Source: Bacteroidota bacterium (GTDB lineage: Bacteria > Bacteroidota > Bacteroidia > Chitinophagales > Chitinophagaceae). Taken from it: DNA of 6,615 nucleotides. The notes under the pieces are model-generated. The model did not search any database. It worked only from the letters and a program-made list of their open reading frames with translations, and was not told the DNA's origin. The DNA lies in contig CANHIR010000107.1 of assembly GCA_947461015.1 (NCBI GenBank), positions 1 to 6,615 on the forward strand, in the 5' to 3' direction. Below, in pieces: positions 1 through 6,503 of the stretch (positions within the stretch are counted from its first letter, which is position 1; the number at the start of each line of letters is the position of its first letter). Made by a program: the position numbers and the translations under genes.

Positions 1-960
1 AACTATTACAATAGGCGCAAATGGTACATATACATTTACCGCAACTGCTGCAGGAACTTATACTTACACAGTTCCAGTATGTGCGCCAGGACAAACCACC
101 AACTGTCCAACAGAAACTTTAGTGATTACAGTTCCGGTAAATACTTTGGTGAATGATGCAGCAACAGCTTTTGTAAATATTCCAACAACAGGAAATATTT
201 CAAGTAATGATGTGGTACCAGCAGGAACTACTTATGGTCAACCAACAGCGAATTCAAATAATCCAACGGGGGCAACTATTACAATAGGCGCAAATGGTAC
301 TTATACATTTACAGCTACTACCGCAGGAACCTATACTTACACGGTACCAGTATGTGCACCAGGTCAAACAACGAATTGTCCAACAGAAACTTTAGTAATT
401 ACCGTTCCAGTAAATACTTTAGTAAACGACACATCAAATGCAATTGTAAATATTCCAACAAGTGGAAACATTTCAACCAATGATGTGGTACCAACAGGAA
501 CCACTTATGGTCAACCTGCACAAATTACTGGGGCAACTATTACAGTAGGGCCAAATGGTACCTACACATTTACAGCGACCACTGCGGGTACTTATACTTA
601 TACAGTGCCAGTATGTGCGCCAGGACAAACAACGAATTGTCCAACAGAAACATTAGTGATTGTGGTTACGGATCCAACACCACCAGTTAATAATATAGTG
701 ACACCAGACTTTGGGGTGACTGATATGGGAGTGCCTTTATCAGGTAATTTAAATACCAACGATAAAGTAACTACAGGTTCAACCTATGGGCAACCTGCAA
801 CGAATCCGTCTAATCCAACTGGAGCAACCATTGTAGTAAATCCAAATGGTACCTATACATTTAATGCAACCAAGCCAGGCACTTATACTTATTATGTTCC
901 AGTATGCGCTGCAGGACAAACAACAGCTTGTCCTTTAGTACCATTAGTAATAACGGTAGT
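1..960 (+). repeat. Coding tandem repeat: four Ig-like modules of 87-97 codons
   Basis: Equivalent points (the codons for ATI before the NGTYTF motif) fall at bases 1, 274, 535 and 826, giving periods of 273, 261 and 291 bp, all multiples of three. Each unit encodes NGTYTF, then GTYTYTVPVC, then GQTT and a second Cys, then an LVI strand, a variable linker, and a GN(I/L)xxND motif followed by TYGQP. The first three units are almost identical as protein but differ at many third codon positions. The fourth is more diverged (VVNPNGTYTFNATKPG and CAAGQTTACP). The array enters the window from the left, so the total copy number is unknown and assembly of the upstream part may be difficult. Confidence 0.93.
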
Positions 961-2317
961 GGACCCAATGTTAAATATCAATCCACCAATTGTGAATCCA
1001 GATATTGCATCTACAGTTGTAAATACGCCTGTAACCACCAATATCCTTGCGAATGATAAAGCTGCAAATTCAGGGGTGAGTTTAAATCCTGCAAGTGTAA
1101 GTATTGCTTCACAACCTAAACATGGAACTGTAGTTGTGAATAGTGATGGAACTATTACTTACACACCTGCAACAGGTTTTGTTGGAACGGATAGCTTAAC
1201 GTATAATGTATGTGATAATAGTTTGCCAACACCAATTTGTAAAACCGGTGTGGTATATTATACCGTAAATCCAGCTACTGCAGCTTCTGCAACAATCGCA
1301 GCAGATGACTTTGCAAAAACACCTGCAGGGAATTCAATAGCAGGTAATGTATTGTTAAATGATAAAAACACATCGGGTGCTTTATTAACGGTTACAAGTA
1401 ATACCAGTGTGCCAGCAAGTAAGGGAACATTTGTGATGAATCCTAATGGAACTTATAGCTTTACCCCTGCACCAGGATTTACAGGACCAATAGATATTGT
1501 ATATACTGTTTGTGGAGGCACACCAGCGGTTTGTACCAACGCAACACTTCATATTTTAGTGGAGCCTGTGATTCCTAATAAAATATTGGATATAACCAAA
1601 GTAGCCAATTCAGTAAAGATGAATTTAGATGGTAGCTTTAATATTGAATTTGCCATAAAAGTTAAAAATTTAACTACTGACTATATTGACAGTGTTTTAG
1701 TTAAAGATGATTTAACTAAAGTATTTACAGATACCAGAGGAGTTTCAATACTGTCGATAAATGCGTCCGGCAAATTAATTAAGAACAATAATTATGATGG
1801 AATTGTAAATACCGATTTATTATTAATACAATCGGCATTAGATCCAAAGAAGGAAGATTCTATAATATTAACGTTAAATGTACAATCTAATCAGTCAGGA
1901 AATTTTGCAAATACGGCAATTGTAAATGCACCAACGCCTTATGGATTTGTGAATTTGAGTTCAACAGATCCTGCCTTCATCACAAATAATGGGGATACTA
2001 CTCGCAAGCCTACACAATTTATTATACCTAAAGTGGAGGTTGTTATACCTGGTGGGTTCTCGCCAAATAATGATGGCATTGATGATGCTTGGATTATTAA
2101 ACGACCTTATGGTACCAACATTTCTGTTAAAGTGTTTAACCGATGGGGCAATGAAGTATATAGTAATGCAAACTATCAAAATAATTGGAGAGGAAAGGGC
2201 ATTAGCAACTTTATTGGAGAAGATGTTCCTGAAGGTACTTACTATTATATCGTGGAAGCTACCGATGAAAAAGCGGTTACCCGAAAATTTGCAGCATCCT
2301 TAACCATTGTCAGATAA
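1..2317 (+). CDS. Large T9SS-secreted surface adhesin with Ig-like repeats and CHU_C (type B) sorting domain, 5' partial
   Basis: The reading frame is open from the first base, so the gene starts upstream; 771 complete codons are visible (residue 1 = base 2). Domains in order: four closely similar Ig-like modules (about 1-45 partial, 46-136, 137-223, 224-320); a cadherin-like/Big_9-type module (332-424, with NILAND and FVGTDSLTYNV); a related module (431-523, with NVLLND); a DUF11-like domain (526-646); and a C-terminal CHU_C domain (680-771) opening with IPGGFSPNNDGIDDAW and containing VFNRWGNEVY. CHU_C domains are known type B signals for the type IX secretion system, so the protein is expected to reach the cell surface or medium and act as an adhesin or gliding-type filament like SprB. 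The ligand is unknown. Every Ig-like module carries a cysteine pair; the last two domains have none. The PorP/SprF gene starts 3 nt after the stop, supporting co-expression. Family assignment is secure; the adhesion role is inferred. Confidence 0.93.
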   Translation, partial: TITIGANGTYTFTATAAGTYTYTVPVCAPGQTTNCPTETLVITVPVNTLVNDAATAFVNIPTTGNISSNDVVPAGTTYGQPTANSNNPTGATITIGANGTYTFTATTAGTYTYTVPVCAPGQTTNCPTETLVITVPVNTLVNDTSNAIVNIPTSGNISTNDVVPTGTTYGQPAQITGATITVGPNGTYTFTATTAGTYTYTVPVCAPGQTTNCPTETLVIVVTDPTPPVNNIVTPDFGVTDMGVPLSGNLNTNDKVTTGSTYGQPATNPSNPTGATIVVNPNGTYTFNATKPGTYTYYVPVCAAGQTTACPLVPLVITVVDPMLNINPPIVNPDIASTVVNTPVTTNILANDKAANSGVSLNPASVSIASQPKHGTVVVNSDGTITYTPATGFVGTDSLTYNVCDNSLPTPICKTGVVYYTVNPATAASATIAADDFAKTPAGNSIAGNVLLNDKNTSGALLTVTSNTSVPASKGTFVMNPNGTYSFTPAPGFTGPIDIVYTVCGGTPAVCTNATLHILVEPVIPNKILDITKVANSVKMNLDGSFNIEFAIKVKNLTTDYIDSVLVKDDLTKVFTDTRGVSILSINASGKLIKNNNYDGIVNTDLLLIQSALDPKKEDSIILTLNVQSNQSGNFANTAIVNAPTPYGFVNLSSTDPAFITNNGDTTRKPTQFIIPKVEVVIPGGFSPNNDGIDDAWIIKRPYGTNISVKVFNRWGNEVYSNANYQNNWRGKGISNFIGEDVPEGTYYYIVEATDEKAVTRKFAASLTIVR

Positions 2318-2320
2318 GAA

Positions 2321-3259
2321 ATGAAAATGAAAAAATTATATAAATACATATTATTCTCTGCAATGTTATTATTGGGGAATGAATTATTTGCTCAAACCGA
2401 ACCGATGTATTCACAATACATGTATAATATGTTGGGTGTGAATCCAGCTTATGCAGGTAGCAGGGAGGCAACAAGTTTAAATTTCTTCCAACGCAGACAA
2501 TGGGTTGGATTAAGTGGTGCTCCACAAACTACTTCGGTAAGTGTGGACGGTGCATTTAATGACAATAAATTAGGGTGGGGAGTACAAGCATATGATGATA
2601 AACTAGGGGTTGAAAAGGCAGATGGAGTAAATGCAATGTTATCCACGCACATTCAAGTATCAGATAAAGGTGTTTTGTCAGGGGGCTTAAGTGTGGGCTT
2701 AATGAACTACCGTATTGATTTGATGAATGTGCAAGGGCGTTACACGCCAAGTGACCCTGCATTTTATTCCAATTTTAATAAATGGTTACCTGCTGTGGGG
2801 TTGGGTATTTATTACAATACAGATAAATTTTACGCAGGCTTGTCGGTGCCTAATGTTTTAAAATCAAGACTTACTGCTTTTGATGTAATGAACTCTGGTA
2901 TCCAAAAAGTAAATAGCATGCATGTGTTTTTCACTTCTGGATATGTATTTGACGTAAATGAAGATGTGAAAATAAAACCATCCACTATGATAAAGGCAGT
3001 GGGTGGAGCGCCTATTGAAGCAGATTTAAATACCAATGTATGGCTTAGAGATGTCATTGGCCTTGGGTTTTCCTACCGCACTGGAGATGCCATGGTAGGG
3101 ATGGCAGAGGTGCAGGTAAATGATAATTTTAGGTTGGGTTATGCATACGATATGACTATCTCTCCACTAAAGTATTATAACAATGGGTCACACGAGTTTA
3201 TGCTTAGGTATGAAATTGGTAATAATAAATCCAAGGTCAAATCAACAAGGTATTTTTAG
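2321..3259 (+). CDS. PorP/SprF family type IX secretion system outer-membrane protein
   Basis: The 312-residue protein has a signal peptide (about 1-25, hydrophobic ILFSAMLLLGN, cleavage near LFAQ). The family signature follows: PMYSQYMYNMLGVNPAYAGSR at 28-48, then RRQWVGLSGAPQT at 58-70. Alternating strands fill the rest, with GSHEFMLRYEIG at 289-300 and the C-terminal STRYF typical of the family. Members are predicted 14-strand-like outer-membrane barrels. In Flavobacterium johnsoniae SprF is encoded beside the adhesin SprB and is needed for SprB to reach the surface; T9SS genomes hold many paralogues beside CHU_C cargo genes. The gene starts 3 nt after the adhesin stop, so translational coupling is plausible; no clear Shine-Dalgarno is visible. 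A start at the second Met (2327) would shorten the signal peptide by two residues and is possible. It is probably the partner of this adhesin rather than the core PorP. The family is certain; the specific cargo is inferred. Confidence 0.95.
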   Translation: MKMKKLYKYILFSAMLLLGNELFAQTEPMYSQYMYNMLGVNPAYAGSREATSLNFFQRRQWVGLSGAPQTTSVSVDGAFNDNKLGWGVQAYDDKLGVEKADGVNAMLSTHIQVSDKGVLSGGLSVGLMNYRIDLMNVQGRYTPSDPAFYSNFNKWLPAVGLGIYYNTDKFYAGLSVPNVLKSRLTAFDVMNSGIQKVNSMHVFFTSGYVFDVNEDVKIKPSTMIKAVGGAPIEADLNTNVWLRDVIGLGFSYRTGDAMVGMAEVQVNDNFRLGYAYDMTISPLKYYNNGSHEFMLRYEIGNNKSKVKSTRYF

Positions 3260-3319
3260 TGTATTCAATCAATTAAAGAAACTGCTCTATTGTAAAAGAG
3301 TACAAATGGTTAACATAAC

Positions 3320-5503
3320 ATGAAACGAATTTTTAAAATATTGCTTTTAATCCTGTTCACGAACACGCTAATGTCTCAGGAGTCGAATACTGCAAAATCA
3401 TATGATCAAAAATATGCAGCTCGTATATTAAAACAGGCTAATAAACAATATGGCTTATCAAAATATGCCTATGCAATACCTCTTTACAAAAGTTATTTAA
3501 AAAAGGTAAACCCGGATGATGAATTATTTGTCATCTATACGAAAGACAGTTTAGTATTTAAGCATTTAGGTGAATCATATAGACTAGTGAATCAGCATGA
3601 TAGTGCGCTATTGTATTATAAATTGGCTTTAAAAACGGGAATAAATATTGAAAATAAGATTGCAGAAATGCAAGCCATGTTGGGAGATTATGTGAATGCG
3701 AAAAACGGATATGAAAATATCAATGCAAAGCAAAAAAGTGTTTTGAATGATGCGCGATTATATGGGTTTAGTAATATACCCAAATTTTATGCGGACTCTT
3801 TGGATTTTACAATATTCCCTACTAAACTAAATACAGTTTATAACGAATTCAATGCGGTACCATTTAAGGATGGAATTGTTTTTGAGTCAAATCGGGTGCT
3901 TACAAAGAAAAAAAGAAAAAGAACAACTATCATTACCCCTGAATTCGGATGGGATGGGGCAGGTTATACAAAATTGTATTATATTAACAATGCCAAAGAC
4001 TTAAGAATAGATAGTATTGTTAAAAGTAATTGGCAAGAGAAAAAAATTACAGCTAAAGACTTTTCCTCAGGAACGAGCAATGATACACGTATTTTGGATA
4101 AACCTTTAGACTATCCTTCTTTGCATAAAAACCAAGACAGTTTAGTACAGCTTTTTTCGAAAAAATTTGGTACAAAATTAAATATTGGGTCAATTAGTTT
4201 TACAGATGACGGGAAGACCGCATATTTTACGCGCAATGGACGTAGAACAAAAAAAGGGTATCTATTAGAAGTTTGGGAAGCCAAGTTTAAAGAAGGGGTA
4301 TGGGCGCCTTCCAATAGATTGTTTTTTAATAAATATGGGTATAATTACTTTCATCCAGCGATCACTCCAGATGGACAAAGACTGTATTATGTATCCGATG
4401 AGGCTGGTGGTTTTGGTGGCACAGACATTTATTTTATTGAGAAAAATGAGGATGGCTCTTGGAGACCAACCTCCAATTTGGGCCAAGATATTAATACAGA
4501 AGGCAATGAATTATTTCCAAGCTTTTACGAAGGTATTTTATTTTTTAGTAGCAATGGACATGCGGGACTAGGTGGATTAGATATATTCCGTCTTACGAAG
4601 GATATACGTGGGGATGCTACTGTTAAAAATTTAGGGTACCCTGTGAATAGTAATAAGGATGATTTTGGATTTTCTATAAAAGGTAAAACTGGTTTCTTTA
4701 GCTCCAATAGAAATGGGAGTGATGATATTTTTGCCTTTGATTTTGCCCAAGCCTTCATTCAAATGACGGGAATGGTGTCTATGGATAATAGCACAAATAC
4801 AGATGGGAAAAAATTGTATTTAACACAACGTGATGAGATTGGGAGAGTAAGAACAATAGACAGCGCTGTAGTGGATCAAAATGGCAGTTACACATTTAAA
4901 GCAAGACCTAACAAGGATTATACCATCGTGACCTTTGATAATGATGGGGTTAAGTATGAGACTTCCATTAAATCCAATGATTTTGTAAAATCTAATAACA
5001 ACTATTCAAAACAATTAAATCTCATTAATATCCCTTTGTCTGCAACGGAAAAACAAGCTAAAAAAGCAAAACAAGATGCAATATTAGCAGCTCAAGAAAA
5101 TCAAAATAAATATGATAGGTTGTATGCAAGAACGGTAGATTCATTAATGAAGTTGAGCAAAGAATATGTTGAGTTGCACCATCCGTTTAACCAAGTATTT
5201 ATTATTAAGAAAGATTTAGATGGCTACAATAAACTAATTAACAAAGTAAAGAAAATGAAGGATAGAGACATTGTTATTGTATCCGCAACCGATTGTAATG
5301 GATCCGATGAGTACAATGAGGATTTATCTCAACGAAGAGCTAAACGAATTTTTAAGACTTTAAATGGTATTGCTAATAATAATATAATCATTAAGCATGT
5401 AGGAGAAAGAGAGCTGTTAAAAGCCTGTGATGATGTCAAAAAGAGCATAGAAGAACAAGTGGTTAACCGTTATAGCTACATATTTATAATAGATAAGAAA
5501 TAA
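3320..5503 (+). CDS. PorE-like periplasmic protein: TPR, PD40 beta-propeller, CRD-like and OmpA-like domains
   Basis: The 727-residue protein has an N-terminal signal peptide (1-20, FKILLLILFTNTLMSQ). It has no lipobox cysteine, so it is probably soluble in the periplasm. TPR-like helices cover about 35-130 (KQANKQYGLSKYAYAIPLYKS; YYKLALKTG). A PD40/WD40-like propeller spans about 165-475, with blades at 291-306 (FTDDGKTAYFTRN), 345-371 (ITPDGQRLYYVSD, GGTDIY), 397-423 (LFFSSNGHAGLGGLDIF) and 447-473 (GFFSSNRNGSDDIF). A carboxypeptidase-regulatory-like beta domain lies at about 480-575, then a charged Lys/Gln-rich helix (575-615). The OmpA-like domain covers 620-727. It keeps the peptidoglycan-contacting Asp (658, in ATDCNGS) and Arg (673, in LSQRRA), while its end reads NRYSY where NRR is usual. 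This order matches PorE of the Porphyromonas gingivalis T9SS, which binds peptidoglycan. It starts 60 nt after the PorP/SprF gene and probably shares its transcript. Tethering the exporter or anchor to the cell wall is inferred. Confidence 0.9.
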   Translation: MKRIFKILLLILFTNTLMSQESNTAKSYDQKYAARILKQANKQYGLSKYAYAIPLYKSYLKKVNPDDELFVIYTKDSLVFKHLGESYRLVNQHDSALLYYKLALKTGINIENKIAEMQAMLGDYVNAKNGYENINAKQKSVLNDARLYGFSNIPKFYADSLDFTIFPTKLNTVYNEFNAVPFKDGIVFESNRVLTKKKRKRTTIITPEFGWDGAGYTKLYYINNAKDLRIDSIVKSNWQEKKITAKDFSSGTSNDTRILDKPLDYPSLHKNQDSLVQLFSKKFGTKLNIGSISFTDDGKTAYFTRNGRRTKKGYLLEVWEAKFKEGVWAPSNRLFFNKYGYNYFHPAITPDGQRLYYVSDEAGGFGGTDIYFIEKNEDGSWRPTSNLGQDINTEGNELFPSFYEGILFFSSNGHAGLGGLDIFRLTKDIRGDATVKNLGYPVNSNKDDFGFSIKGKTGFFSSNRNGSDDIFAFDFAQAFIQMTGMVSMDNSTNTDGKKLYLTQRDEIGRVRTIDSAVVDQNGSYTFKARPNKDYTIVTFDNDGVKYETSIKSNDFVKSNNNYSKQLNLINIPLSATEKQAKKAKQDAILAAQENQNKYDRLYARTVDSLMKLSKEYVELHHPFNQVFIIKKDLDGYNKLINKVKKMKDRDIVIVSATDCNGSDEYNEDLSQRRAKRIFKTLNGIANNNIIIKHVGERELLKACDDVKKSIEEQVVNRYSYIFIIDKK

Positions 5504-5514
5504 ATCTTTAGCAA

Positions 5515-5748
5515 ATGATAAAGGAAATCAAAGTATTAAGCAGCAATGAATTAATTGCAAACTTAGCTTCTAGGGAGAGAGAGGTTTTCGATTTAATTGT
5601 GTGTGGTTTAAGAACCAAAGAAATAGGGGACAAATTAAGTATAAAGCCCAACACCGTATCTACCATCAAAAAAGTGATATTTAGGAAGTTAAATGTTGCA
5701 ACAAATATTGAGCTTTTTAAGATTGCACAGGAATGTCATTTGGTTTAA
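5515..5748 (+). CDS. Stand-alone LuxR/GerE-type helix-turn-helix protein
   Basis: The 77-residue protein consists almost wholly of a LuxR C-terminal HTH (about 16-73). It shows LASREREVFDLIVCGL, then the scaffold helix TKEIGDKLSIKPNTVS, then the recognition and dimerisation helices ending IFRKLNVATNIELFKIA. This matches the family pattern LTxREreVl..i..G.s.keIa..L.is..TV..h...i..KL. It has no receiver, PAS or autoinducer domain; only about 15 residues precede the HTH. The ATG is 11 nt after the PorE-like stop, and the in-frame stretch upstream is too short for another domain, so this looks like a native small protein or an old truncation of a response regulator. DNA binding is expected from the family. 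Control of the upstream secretion and adhesin genes is suggested only by position. The gene ends before a 99-bp A+T-rich gap. No terminator was found directly behind it. Confidence 0.88.
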   Translation: MIKEIKVLSSNELIANLASREREVFDLIVCGLRTKEIGDKLSIKPNTVSTIKKVIFRKLNVATNIELFKIAQECHLV

Positions 5749-5847
5749 GCACTTATGATTATTTTGTTAAAATATACATAATATTAAGTATTTTAAATAT
5801 ATAATTTACTTTATTTGTATATTAGATAAAATTTTAAAAATTAACTT
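5749..5847 (+). promoter_or_regulatory. A+T-rich intergenic gap, probable promoter region of the small secreted-protein gene
   Basis: This 99-bp stretch is almost entirely A and T, against the mixed composition of the flanking genes. It separates the LuxR-type gene from the next gene. TTTATTTG at 5810-5817 is one base from the Bacteroidota -7 element TAnnTTTG, but no TTTG or TTG lies at the right distance upstream, so I do not call a defined promoter. TAAAA at about 5835-5839, just before the ATG, resembles the A-rich ribosome-binding region reported for Flavobacterium. A promoter somewhere here is inferred from composition and the change in gene spacing. Confidence 0.35.
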
Positions 5848-6231
5848 ATGAAACTTAAAACCATTTTTGTTTTTGCTACCATTCTTTTTTGTGCAAATTT
5901 AAATGCACAAACCAATCAAGGAAAATGTAATGTAAACATTTCTGATTATGGACGTACGGTAACTTTTGGGTATTTAGTTGCTTATTATGTTGAATTTAAA
6001 AATGATTCAAAGAAATCGGTGGATGGCATATATTTCACCACAAAATTTTACAATAATAATGGGGATGTTTTGAGTACAAAAACGGAGTCATTTAATTCTA
6101 ATAACTTAATTGATCCAATTGCAACAGGGTTTACAAAGAAAATAGCTCGTGCTCCTAGAGTGAAAGGTGCATCTAAAATTGCCTTTACCATTAATAAAGT
6201 TCATTTTACAGACGGGACTAGTTGTCAGTAA
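5848..6231 (+). CDS. Small secreted or periplasmic beta-rich protein of unknown function
   Basis: The 127-residue protein has a clear signal peptide (1-20: MKLK, then the hydrophobic IFVFATILFCA, cleavage after NLNA before QTN). The mature part is about 107 residues. Its pattern of short strands, VEFKNDSKKSVDGIYFTTKFYNNNGDVL (48-75, given here as overlapping short motifs VEFKND, GIYFTTKFY and NNNGDVL) and KIAFTINKVHFTDG (110-123), resembles FxLYD-like beta-sandwich domains, where a conserved contact residue run is followed by a solvent loop. That similarity is by eye only. Cys27 and Cys126 sit near the two ends of the mature chain and could form a disulfide. Cys15 lies inside the signal peptide without a lipobox, so a lipoprotein is unlikely. 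The gene has its own A+T-rich upstream region and a strong terminator downstream (6421-6456), so it is probably a separate unit from the T9SS cassette. I do not recognise the family. Confidence 0.8.
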   Translation: MKLKTIFVFATILFCANLNAQTNQGKCNVNISDYGRTVTFGYLVAYYVEFKNDSKKSVDGIYFTTKFYNNNGDVLSTKTESFNSNNLIDPIATGFTKKIARAPRVKGASKIAFTINKVHFTDGTSCQ

Positions 6232-6246
6232 TTAATTGCTAATAGC

Positions 6247-6268
6247 GGATAGTTGCTTCGCAACATCC
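6247..6268. repeat. Bulged hairpin downstream of the small secreted-protein gene
   Basis: GGAT-A-GTTGC (6247-6256) pairs with GCAAC-ATCC (6260-6268) around a TTC loop. This gives a nine-pair stem with a single bulged A at 6251. It begins 15 nt after the stop codon. No T-run follows on either strand, so it is not a standard intrinsic terminator; it may stabilise the 3' end of the transcript or be part of the repeat block beside it. Confidence 0.6.
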
Positions 6269-6270
6269 AT

Positions 6271-6419
6271 TTCGCATTGGTCAGGACCAAAGCCCTTCGG
6301 ATTAGCTCGGATTTTATCCTCGCTTTTCCTCTTCGCATTGGCCTTACCCAAAGCCCTTCGGATTAGCTCGGATTTTATCCTCGCTTTTCCTCTTCGCATT
6401 GGCCTTACCCAAAGCCCTT
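6271..6419. repeat. 61-bp tandem repeat, about 2.4 copies, non-coding
   Basis: Two complete and identical 61-bp copies lie at 6289-6349 and 6350-6410; each starts AAAGCCCTTCGGATTAGCTC and ends TTGGCCTTACCC. A partial third copy (AAAGCCCTT) is at 6411-6419. An upstream partial copy at 6271-6288 starts with the same TTCGCATTGG in exact register, then diverges (TCAGGACC in place of CCTTACCC). The unit is about half G+C and strongly C-over-G biased on the + strand, unlike the surrounding A+T-rich DNA. Inside the unit CGGATT occurs twice, and GGAT-TTT-ATCC can form a small hairpin. At the left edge TTGGTC-AG-GACCAA (6277-6290) is a perfect palindrome spanning the junction with the first full copy. 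The perfect identity of the copies suggests recent duplication or ongoing homogenisation. Function is unknown. Confidence 0.93.
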
Positions 6420-6420
6420 T

Positions 6421-6456
6421 AAAAACATCAACGAAGTTGATGTTTTTGCTTTTTTT
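6421..6456 (+). terminator. Rho-independent terminator of the + strand secreted-protein gene
   Basis: AAAAACATCAAC (6421-6432) pairs perfectly with GTTGATGTTTTT (6436-6447) around a GAA loop, a 12-bp stem. It is followed by GC and seven T residues on the + strand. The A-run at the 5' side of the stem means it could also stop transcription arriving from the - strand side. It ends the unit containing the gene at 5848-6231. Confidence 0.85.
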
Positions 6457-6472
6457 ATTACTCGCAGACTTA

Positions 6473-6488
6473 CAAGAGCAAGCTCTTG
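6473..6488. repeat. Short perfect palindrome between the two terminators
   Basis: CAAGAGC (6473-6479) and GCTCTTG (6482-6488) are perfect inverted copies separated by AA. As RNA this would fold with six pairs and a CAAG tetraloop. No T-run follows on either strand. It lies between the + strand terminator and the tRNA terminator, and I cannot assign it a role. Confidence 0.5.
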
Positions 6489-6503
6489 ACGCCTGCTCGA
6501 AAT

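Noticed and set aside
122..124. GTG at 122 as the start of the adhesin gene
   Set aside because: The frame is open to base 1, the upstream codons encode the same repeat module, and no signal peptide follows the GTG. The true start is outside the window.
1961..2525. Short open frames overlapping the adhesin and PorP/SprF genes in other frames and on the - strand
   Set aside because: They lie inside well-supported genes with clear domains, and their translations show no recognisable protein features.
3285..3300. CTCT...AGAG hairpin between the PorP/SprF and PorE-like genes
   Set aside because: The stem is only four pairs plus a few A-T pairs with a mismatch and has no T-run, so it is too weak to call a terminator; the genes probably remain co-transcribed.
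5810..5817. TTTATTTG as a Bacteroidota -7 promoter element
   Set aside because: It has one mismatch to TAnnTTTG, and no TTTG/TTG -33 element is found 19-23 bp upstream. In such A+T-rich DNA a near match is expected by chance.
6271..6419. Possible CRISPR array
   Set aside because: The 61-bp units are directly adjacent with no spacers between them, and no cas gene is visible.
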